Shown here: in pieces, positions 1 to 3,878 of the stretch | Numbering within the stretch: position 1 is the stretch's first letter | Layout of the letters: each line of letters opens with the position of its first letter | Notes under the pieces: model-generated | The model's database searches: none | The model's input: only the letters and a program-made list of their open reading frames with translations | What the model was told of the DNA's origin: nothing | Assembly: GCA_934293835.1 (NCBI GenBank) | Contig: CAKQZO010000117.1 | Span: 1 to 5,307 of the forward strand | Direction: 5' to 3' | DNA length: 5,307 nucleotides | Source: an uncultured Lacticaseibacillus sp. | GTDB lineage: Bacteria; Bacillota; Bacilli; Lactobacillales; Lactobacillaceae | Translations under genes and position numbers: made by a program

Positions 1-328
1 CACAGACGCTGGCGATCGGTTTGTGCGCCGTGTTGAACTGCCGGATTAATTCGAGAAAGGGTTCGCTGTACGCTTCTTCATAAAAACCGTATTCCTCGAA
101 GCCACCGGGGATGGCCAAGGCGTCATAGTCTTGGACGTTGATGTCTGTCAACAACGTATCGACGGTCACCGGAACCTTGAAGGTACTCATGACCTGAGGG
201 GTAAACCCGGCTGTCGTGACGTGAATATCGACACCGAAATCGTTGCGGGCCCAGCCACAGATATCGACGAATGGACTGAATTCCATTGTTTCGAAGCCTT
301 TGTTGAGAAACAGCAAGATTTTAGGCAT
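1..328 (-). CDS. DJ-1/PfpI family protein, 5' part (runs off the left edge)
   Basis: The first 109 codons of a DJ-1/PfpI (ThiJ-like) protein are present and the rest lies beyond the window. Visible family marks are the N-terminal beta strand [13 protein letters not shown] with the conserved acidic residue at Glu13, the PGGFEEYGF stretch at residues 74-82, and the nucleophile elbow IASVC that puts the probable catalytic Cys at residue 109, the last complete codon. Members of this superfamily act as glyoxalase/deglycase-like enzymes, proteases, chaperones or amidases, and the fragment does not decide between them. The ATG at 328 follows AAGAAAGGAATC, a good ribosome site, and a promoter lies 33 bases further up. 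It appears to be monocistronic at its 5' end because the toxin terminator at 475-503 separates it from the gene upstream. The family call is firm and the substrate is unknown. Confidence 0.88.
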   Translation of the reverse strand, partial: MPKILLFLNKGFETMEFSPFVDICGWARNDFGVDIHVTTAGFTPQVMSTFKVPVTVDTLLTDINVQDYDALAIPGGFEEYGFYEEAYSEPFLELIRQFNTAHKPIASVC

Positions 329-360
329 TAAGATTCCTTTCTTGAAGCAGGTTAGCCATT

Positions 361-389
361 AATATACGCGCTTGAAGTAGTTCATGCAA
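361..389 (-). promoter_or_regulatory. Promoter of the DJ-1/PfpI gene
   Basis: On the minus strand TTGCAT (384-389) is followed after exactly 17 bases by TATATT (361-366). The -10 matches the sigma-A consensus at five of six bases, while the -35 is only moderate. The predicted start near 354 gives a leader of about 26 nt that carries the ribosome site. No operator was recognised. Confidence 0.6.
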
Positions 390-436
390 TGCGTCCAGAA
401 CTTTCGAGGATTGATTTTGTCGCTGTATGTTAATAG

Positions 437-465
437 TTTACTTTTGTACCACCAGATGATACACT
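437..465 (+). promoter_or_regulatory. Promoter of the antisense (antitoxin) RNA
   Basis: On the plus strand TTTACT (437-442) and TACACT (460-465) are separated by 17 bases. The -10 is extended by TG at 457-458, giving TGATACACT. The predicted start is near 472, almost exactly opposite the 3' end of the toxin message, so the RNA would be complementary to the toxin transcript along nearly all of its length. The same 10 bases ATGATACACT recur, reading the other way, at the proposed toxin promoter. Confidence 0.6.
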
Positions 466-474
466 CAACCTATC

Positions 475-503
475 AAAAAGACGCCATGCGCTAACATGAC
501 GTC
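475..503 (-). terminator. Intrinsic terminator of the toxin mRNA
   Basis: On the minus strand a 9-bp stem (arms 495-503 and 480-488, with one G-U pair in RNA) closes a 6-base loop and is followed by TTTTT (479-475). The U-run lies on the minus-strand side, so it serves toxin transcription. It also insulates the DJ-1 gene promoter downstream. In the antisense RNA the same bases form a 5' stem-loop. Confidence 0.75.
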
Positions 504-549
504 CATGCAGACCGCTAAAGACGGTAGGCATTCAAGAGCTACGATACTA

Positions 550-592
550 GACCGTTAAACTCCTGGCAAGAAGTTTTAGTGACGGTCTTTTT
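550..592 (+). terminator. Intrinsic terminator of the antisense RNA, overlapping the toxin stop codon
   Basis: On the plus strand GACCGT (550-555) pairs with ACGGTC (582-587), continued by AAACT (557-561) with AGTTT (572-576) across a small internal loop. The stem is followed directly by TTTTT (588-592). The opposite strand has no U-run after this hairpin, so it should stop only plus-strand transcription. The 3' arm covers the end of the toxin gene, including its stop codon at 576-578, so the terminator of one RNA is the coding end of the other. Confidence 0.75.
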
Positions 593-695
593 GATTGTTT
601 CCGAGTGCTTGGACGATGACAACTATAGTGCTGATCAATAGCAGGACGAACCCGCCAAAGTCCAGCATGAGTGTCAACGCGTCTGCAACGCTCAC
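576..695 (-). CDS. Type I toxin, TxpA/BsrG-like small membrane peptide (putative holin-like toxin)
   Basis: This 39-aa peptide was too short for a routine ORF scan. It begins MSVADALTLMLDFGG, which matches residue for residue the pattern of B. subtilis BsrG (MTVYESLMIMINFGG): M-[ST]-V, an acidic residue, Leu, Met, [ND]-F-G-G. A single hydrophobic helix follows (about residues 15-29, rich in Leu, Ile and Val), and the tail is polar and basic, ending QKDRH. Such peptides insert in the cytoplasmic membrane or disturb the cell envelope when the antisense RNA fails. The start is GTG at 695, preceded by AGGAGG (705-710) at 9 bases; no ATG fits. A 14-codon leader ORF ends in TGA overlapping this GTG. 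It is flanked by a terminator on its own strand and by an antisense RNA on the other. Databases often call this family a putative holin-like toxin, but nothing here suggests a phage. Confidence 0.85.
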   Translation of the reverse strand: MSVADALTLMLDFGGFVLLLISTIVVIVQALGNNQKDRH

Positions 696-736
696 AACAA
701 GGTGCCTCCTTTCCTTAGAGTTTGGTTATTGTGCAT
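692..736 (-). CDS. 14-codon leader ORF overlapping the toxin start
   Basis: The short frame encodes MHNNQTLRKGGTLL and stops at TGA (692-694), which shares two bases with the toxin's GTG start (GTGA, 695-692). It has its own ribosome site, GAGGTGG (742-748), at a normal distance from the ATG at 734-736. The toxin Shine-Dalgarno lies inside its coding sequence (codons RKGG). Ribosomes that translate it would melt the masking hairpin at 701-743 and end exactly on the toxin start, the classic layout for translational coupling. The peptide itself resembles nothing I recognise and probably matters only for being translated. The arrangement is seen in the sequence; expression and coupling are inferred. 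Confidence 0.5.
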   Translation of the reverse strand: MHNNQTLRKGGTLL

Positions 737-743
737 AGGCACC
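701..743 (-). promoter_or_regulatory. Shine-Dalgarno-masking hairpin in the toxin leader
   Basis: On the minus strand GGTGCCT (743-737) is a perfect 7-base complement of AGGCACC (707-701). The second arm includes the last three bases of the toxin ribosome site AGGAGG (710-705). The first arm overlaps the ribosome site of the leader ORF. A competing small hairpin GTGC-CTAT-GCAC (742-731) uses the same first arm and puts part of the leader ATG in its loop. Masking of the ribosome site is known in bsrG mRNA; here the pairing is read directly from the sequence and the function is inferred. Confidence 0.6.
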
Positions 744-762
744 ACCTCACGAAGGATAAGAT

Positions 763-855
763 TTACCAACCGTTTTCAACTTTCTGCTCAAACAGTGTAT
801 CATGACAGGGTGATTCGAACATGGTAAGGGCATGATGATTTGCTGAAGCATCCAT
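763..855 (-). CDS. Possible 30-aa peptide upstream of the toxin
   Basis: An ATG at 855 follows AAGAGGTGAT (861-870), which matches the 16S rRNA 3' end over nine bases and is among the strongest ribosome sites in the window. The frame runs 30 codons to TAA at 763-765. The peptide starts MDASANHHALTMFESPCHD and ends with a charged KVENGW tail; it is soluble, with one Cys and no hydrophobic helix. I do not recognise it. It lies between the envelope-cluster terminator and the toxin, on the toxin strand, and the proposed toxin -10 (794-799) is inside it. No convincing promoter fits in the short space before it (a TTGACC at 889-894 lacks a matching -10), so it might depend on read-through of the 896-927 terminator. 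It may be a real microprotein, a leader peptide for the toxin message, or chance. Confidence 0.35.
   Translation of the reverse strand: MDASANHHALTMFESPCHDTLFEQKVENGW
794..802 (-). promoter_or_regulatory. Probable toxin promoter, extended -10
   Basis: The minus strand carries TGATACACT (802-794), an extended -10 identical to that of the antisense RNA promoter on the other strand. The -35 region 17 bases upstream (ATGTTC) is poor, so recognition would rely on the TG extension. Starting near 787 it gives a leader of about 92 nt and a message of about 313 nt ending at the 475-503 terminator, close to the roughly 294 nt of bsrG mRNA. Confidence 0.45.
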
Positions 856-895
856 GGCAAATCACCTCTTGCTTGTTGGGATACCAGGCAAGGTC

Positions 896-927
896 AAAAA
901 GCCATACACAAGGCGGTATGGCTTTTT
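896..927 (-). terminator. Intrinsic terminator of the cell-envelope cluster (stem is symmetrical)
   Basis: AAAAAGCCATAC (896-907) and GTATGGCTTTTT (916-927) form a perfect 12-bp stem around an 8-base loop. U-runs exist on both strands, so it can work in both directions. Its main role here should be to end minus-strand transcription 29 bases past the small membrane protein gene. It separates that cluster from the toxin locus. Confidence 0.85.
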
Positions 928-955
928 GTATTGGTCGCTACCGGCTTTTCAGCGG

Positions 956-1147
956 CTAAGGCACAGCAATGCCGATCAAGAGTAGGCAACCATAGATGCT
1001 TGCGCCAAGCATCAGCAGGCCGAAAACGAATAGGGTGATTTTCCAGGGCTTTGCTAGCCGTGCACGCACGGCCGCAAGCAGCGCGACGATGCCGACGAGC
1101 ACGAGCAACACGACAATGATGAGCCAGGGGACAACGATTGCGGACAT
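956..1147 (-). CDS. Small two-helix membrane protein of unknown function
   Basis: The 63-aa product is almost wholly hydrophobic. Helix 1 spans about residues 4-27 (IVVPWLIIVVLLVLVG onward). A short basic cytosolic loop follows (VRARLAKPWK, residues 27-36), then helix 2 spans about residues 37-61. There are no catalytic motifs and no signal-peptidase site. The ATG at 1147 has a good ribosome site, AAGGAG, 7 to 8 bases upstream. It is the last gene of the envelope cluster, 88 bases after the LCP gene and just before the terminator at 896-927. No promoter was found in the gap, so cotranscription with the LCP gene is likely. I do not recognise the family. Possible roles include a membrane partner of the LCP protein or the transpeptidase, but that is only a guess from position. 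Confidence 0.75.
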   Translation of the reverse strand: MSAIVVPWLIIVVLLVLVGIVALLAAVRARLAKPWKITLFVFGLLMLGASIYGCLLLIGIAVP

Positions 1148-1235
1148 GGCCTTTCTCCTTTAGTTTGACAGGTTCGGATACACAAGGTGGTAGGTCGAGG
1201 CATCGTAGTTGTTGCGTGAAAAAATTCATGTTTGA

Positions 1236-2324
1236 TCACCGTTGCGCCTCAAGATCGTAGTTGACGAAGTTCTGTTTGCCGGAGACCGGCCCGAAGATGA
1301 AGTCAGGGTTCAGCGCGTTTTCTTGAGTCGTCGCGTTGTCGAGGGTTTCTTGCTTCAGGCCGAGCGTCTTGCGTAGGCTGTCAGAAGTGGCTTGGAGCGT
1401 CTTGGTCGCGGGAATCTGAAACGACAGCGGTCCGGCGTAATCGGCAGTCTGGACTCGCCCTTCGTAGCCCTTGAGCGAAGAGGCGGTCAGCTTCTTGGTG
1501 GCACTGCGATAATTCTGAAACAAGGCCACCATGTCGTCGAAACTCATATCAGTTTTCACATTCTTAGATAGCGTCTTGAGAATCGCGGTAAACTCGGTCA
1601 GGCCTTTCGTCGAAAGCGTCTTCTTGACCACCGCTTTGATCATCTGTTGCTGGCGCATCTGGCGGCCGTAGTCTTGCCTTGGGTCTTCGTGGCGCATGCG
1701 CGCGTAGGCCAAGGCCATCTCGCCATCAAGGTGCATCTTGCCTTTGGTAAAATGTTGGCCGCCGGTGGACTTGCTGGTGAAGGAGAACGGGACATCAACA
1801 TCCACCCCGCCTAAAGCATTGACGACGGTTTCGAGGCCGCCCATGTCGATGGTAACATAATAGTTGAGTGGCACGTTGAGTAGTTTTTCGGCGGTCGCGC
1901 GGGCCATCTGCGAACCGCCGCGGGTGTAGGCATCGTTGATCTTGAACATGCGGAAGTGCTTGGTGCCGACGATCTGCGCGTTGGTGTCGCGAGGCACACT
2001 CAGCAACTTGGTTTCGTGGTGCTGGGGGTCAATCGTGCAGACGATCATCGTGTCTGAGTTGCCTTGGTAAGTACGCCCGATTGCGCCAGTGTCTGCGCCT
2101 AAAAGCAGAATCGAGATCGGTTTTTTGGCCTTGATCCTAGCGGCGGCCTGCTTGCCGGCGGTTGTGGGGGTATAGATCGTCCCGGCGATGTAGCGCGCCT
2201 GGCTATACAATCGGAGCCCATAGAAGCCGAGGGTACAAAGGCCGGTGATCACGAGCAACACGATGTACTTCGCGAGAGCCGGGCGGTGGCGTTTGGTTCT
2301 GGTCATGCGTCTGGATGGTTTCAT
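1236..2324 (-). CDS. LytR-CpsA-Psr (LCP) family wall-polymer transferase
   Basis: The 362-aa protein has a short basic cytosolic tail, one membrane helix (about residues 19-40) and an extracytoplasmic LCP domain (about 68-235). Conserved pieces are SILLLGAD (71-78), SDTMIV (90-95), SVPRDT (109-114), KINDAYTRGG (128-137), MGGLETVVNALGGVDV (161-176), and the ligand-binding run ALAYARMRHEDPRQDYGR (204-221) with Arg209, Arg211, Asp218 and Arg221. LCP enzymes move undecaprenyl-pyrophosphate-linked polymers such as wall teichoic acid or polysaccharide onto peptidoglycan. The region from about 240 to 362 is a less conserved C-terminal part. The ATG at 2324 is preferred over the Met at codon 7 because GAGGA lies about 8 bases before it. 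It follows the transpeptidase gene by 91 bases with a cre-like sequence between them. The fold is certain; the polymer carried is unknown, and the name LytR would imply a regulatory role not shown here. Confidence 0.93.
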   Translation of the reverse strand: MKPSRRMTRTKRHRPALAKYIVLLVITGLCTLGFYGLRLYSQARYIAGTIYTPTTAGKQAAARIKAKKPISILLLGADTGAIGRTYQGNSDTMIVCTIDPQHHETKLLSVPRDTNAQIVGTKHFRMFKINDAYTRGGSQMARATAEKLLNVPLNYYVTIDMGGLETVVNALGGVDVDVPFSFTSKSTGGQHFTKGKMHLDGEMALAYARMRHEDPRQDYGRQMRQQQMIKAVVKKTLSTKGLTEFTAILKTLSKNVKTDMSFDDMVALFQNYRSATKKLTASSLKGYEGRVQTADYAGPLSFQIPATKTLQATSDSLRKTLGLKQETLDNATTQENALNPDFIFGPVSGKQNFVNYDLEAQR

Positions 2325-2380
2325 TAGCTAATCCTCGTTGGCAAATGAGACGTGCGGCAATGGTACTTTGAAGCGGATCT

Positions 2381-2395
2381 ATGTAGCGCTTACAA
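2381..2395 (-). promoter_or_regulatory. cre-like (CcpA) sequence upstream of the LCP gene
   Basis: The minus strand reads TTGTAAGCGCTACAT. The left half TGTAAGCG is identical to the ideal catabolite-responsive element, but the right half lacks one base of the full palindrome (TGTAAGCGCTTACA). It sits 57 bases before the LCP start, beside a weak promoter-like pair (CTGAGG, 16 bases, TACATA). CcpA control of the LCP gene and the small membrane gene is possible, but the one-base loss weakens the case. Confidence 0.25.
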
Positions 2396-2415
2396 TTAAT
2401 TCCTCAGCCAACTGG

Positions 2416-3105
2416 TCAGTAGACCTTGACTCGCATCCCAACTTTCGCGTTGTTTAAGATCCACTTGGCGTCTGCGACACTGACGCGCACGCAACCGTGT
2501 GAAGCAGGCGCTCGCCCCAACTTAGCGGCTTCGGCGGGGATATAGTTGCCGCTCGCGTCGGTTGGCACAGAGTGGAATAGATACTTCCCATGGTCAAGCC
2601 AGCTGGTGTAGTAGTGCGCTCCCATCTGCTCTTTGGCGTTGTAGAAGCTGGCACCGCGCTCGGCTTGAATGGCGTAGGTGCCCACAGGGGTAGAATGATC
2701 TAATCCGGTGGAAGCGTACATGGTATACAGGGTTTTATTGTGGTCACGCAGATAGACCCGTTGCGCTGTGGTGTCGACATCAAAGGCTAAGTTAGGATGC
2801 TCGGCGACGTTCGGATAGGGCTTGTTTTGCGACGGATTATGCCAATTGATCGTGGACGGCGTGGTTGCTTTCTTTGCGGGGGTCGGCTTTGAGCTACTTG
2901 TCGGCGATGTGGCCGTGTGGCTACTCGAGGTCGTTTGCCGTGCAGTGTGGTCAGCGGCAAGTATCGCCGTCTGTTTAGGAAGCAGTGCATGCCGGAGTAG
3001 CAACAAAAGGATCAAGCAAGCGAGTGCGGCAGGGACGAACCTGTAGAAGTAGCGCCACTTCATTTTTAGATTTAAGATTTGCTCAATCAGCTTAGCAATA
3101 GTCAT
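2416..3105 (-). CDS. L,D-transpeptidase, YkuD (ErfK/YbiS) family, membrane-anchored
   Basis: The 229-aa protein has one membrane helix (about residues 23-41), a Thr/Ser/Pro/Lys-rich linker (about 55-95) that can span the inner wall, and a C-terminal YkuD domain (about 105-229). The signature HSVP (His178) and SHGCVRVS (His203, catalytic Cys205, Arg207) is complete, so the enzyme should be active. YkuD enzymes form 3-3 peptidoglycan cross-links or attach other groups to tetrapeptide stems and are insensitive to most penicillins. The start at 3105 is chosen for GGGGGA 8 bases upstream; the Met at codon 15 has no ribosome site. Only 15 bases separate it from the stop of the beta-lactamase-fold gene, so the two are cotranscribed and the fate of upstream translation could affect this gene through polarity. 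The substrate stem peptide cannot be told from the sequence. Confidence 0.93.
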   Translation of the reverse strand: MTIAKLIEQILNLKMKWRYFYRFVPAALACLILLLLLRHALLPKQTAILAADHTARQTTSSSHTATSPTSSSKPTPAKKATTPSTINWHNPSQNKPYPNVAEHPNLAFDVDTTAQRVYLRDHNKTLYTMYASTGLDHSTPVGTYAIQAERGASFYNAKEQMGAHYYTSWLDHGKYLFHSVPTDASGNYIPAEAAKLGRAPASHGCVRVSVADAKWILNNAKVGMRVKVY

Positions 3106-3120
3106 TCTTCAAATCCCCCG

Positions 3121-3804
3121 TTAGCCCTTGAAATAGACGATTTCAGTCACGCGATGGGCAATGTCTCCGATGATCTCGAAGTCTTGTTGCATCGCACCCT
3201 TGGTCATGATCACCAAGATGAAGCGCTGGCCTTCTTTGGTCGTGACGATGCCAGCATCATTGTTGACGGTGCCGGCATAGCCGATCACGTCTTGGATCGT
3301 CGCTTGTGGCAAGAGACTATTGACGCTGGCGGGGATGCCGGTTCTGAAAACCTGACCGCCCATGTCTGATAGCAGGCGCTTGCGCATCTTAGGGTCGGTG
3401 AATGGGGCTTGGCGGTTGGCCAGACGCCTCAGCATTGCGGCAAGGTCGTTGCTGGTCGTCTGCGCCGGTTCGACGTAGCTGAATACAGAACCGATGTGCA
3501 GTTGCTTGAGGTAGCGATTGATGGCCACCTTGCCAGATTGCGCCGTGACCGCATCGGCGTAGGTACTGCTGTTGTGAATCAACATTGCATCAAAACTAGC
3601 CCGGTCGTTTGCCGACCAGGCTAGCTTTTGCTTCTTCTGTAGGTGCAGGACATAGCCGGCAAGATATAATTTGGTCGTTTGCGCCGCGACGCGTTTTTTA
3701 TTCCCGTGAATCGAAGCAACCACGGTGCCGGGATGGTTAAGATCATCTTGCGTATTTTTGGCGGCAGCCGATCCGGGAACAGGCGCAAGGTTATAGAAGG
3801 ACAC
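3121..3804 (-). CDS. Beta-lactamase-fold serine-hydrolase-like domain (out of frame with its membrane anchor)
   Basis: This is the extracytoplasmic domain of a class A beta-lactamase-like (Beta-lactamase2) protein. The first usable start codon is GTG at 3804, giving 227 residues, but it has no ribosome site, no signal peptide, and the frame stays open upstream through the repeat at 3885-3932. It is therefore the second half of a longer gene whose first half is at 3879-4103. By eye the fold order is clear: VVASIHGNKKRVAAQTTKLYLAG (residues 28-50, in two stretches around Gly34) matches the SxxK region, MLIHNSSTYADAV the SDN region, TTSNDLAAMLRRL a typical helix, and YAGTVNNDAGIV the KTG strand. 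All three catalytic motifs look altered: Gln42 in place of the Ser before Lys45, NSS for SDN, YAG for KTG. It may be a non-catalytic wall-binding or regulatory protein. It leads the cluster with the YkuD and LCP genes. Confidence 0.7.
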   Translation of the reverse strand: MSFYNLAPVPGSAAAKNTQDDLNHPGTVVASIHGNKKRVAAQTTKLYLAGYVLHLQKKQKLAWSANDRASFDAMLIHNSSTYADAVTAQSGKVAINRYLKQLHIGSVFSYVEPAQTTSNDLAAMLRRLANRQAPFTDPKMRKRLLSDMGGQVFRTGIPASVNSLLPQATIQDVIGYAGTVNNDAGIVTTKEGQRFILVIMTKGAMQQDFEIIGDIAHRVTEIVYFKG

Positions 3805-3878
3805 ACTGATATCCGATTGGGTTGCAGCATGCTTGAGGTAATGGCGTAACCGGGCTTGAATTTGGCGAGTTTCAGCGG

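Larger units (their letters stand above)
472..592 (+). ncRNA. Putative antisense RNA antitoxin, about 120 nt
   Basis: A plus-strand transcript is predicted from the extended -10 promoter at 437-465 to the intrinsic terminator at 550-592. There is no ORF with a ribosome site inside. It runs opposite to the toxin gene and is fully complementary to the toxin mRNA 3' UTR plus the stop codon and last few sense codons (576-592). This is the layout of B. subtilis bsrG/SR4 and txpA/RatA, where the RNAs overlap at their 3' ends by roughly 120 nt and the antitoxin drives degradation of the toxin message, in bsrG also lowering its translation. A first stem-loop (480-503) mirrors the toxin terminator, and a small ACCG/CGGT hairpin (511-525) could offer a loop for initial contact. 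The RNA is inferred from signals only; both ends may be off by a few bases. Confidence 0.65.

Noticed and set aside
131..331. Plus-strand 66-codon open frame
   Set aside because: It is the mirror of the DJ-1/PfpI gene; the minus strand carries the family motifs and a ribosome site, and this frame has neither.
576..695. Toxin considered as a true phage holin
   Set aside because: Holin-like is only a database label for this family; no endolysin, phage structural gene or integrase is nearby, and an antisense RNA cassette surrounds it.
894..1229. Minus-strand 111-codon frame overlapping the small membrane protein gene
   Set aside because: Its ATG at 1229 has no ribosome site, it runs through the terminator stem, and its Cys/His/Arg-rich product is typical of a wrong frame, while the overlapping frame gives two clean membrane helices.
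1054..1239. Minus-strand GTG frame that overlaps the LCP stop (GTGA) with GAGG seven bases before it
   Set aside because: The stop-start overlap and spacing are tempting, but the 61-residue product is a Ser/Cys/Arg-rich shadow of the membrane protein frame and has no domain-like features; chance is the likelier reason.
2822..3046. Plus-strand hydrophobic 74-codon frame
   Set aside because: It is antisense to the Thr/Ser/Pro linker and membrane helix of the transpeptidase; such linkers read as Val/Ala/Gly-rich on the other strand. No ribosome site.
3079..3369. Plus-strand 96-codon frame, and a similar one at 3409-3624
   Set aside because: Both are antisense shadows of the beta-lactamase-fold domain, whose frame shows conserved fold motifs.
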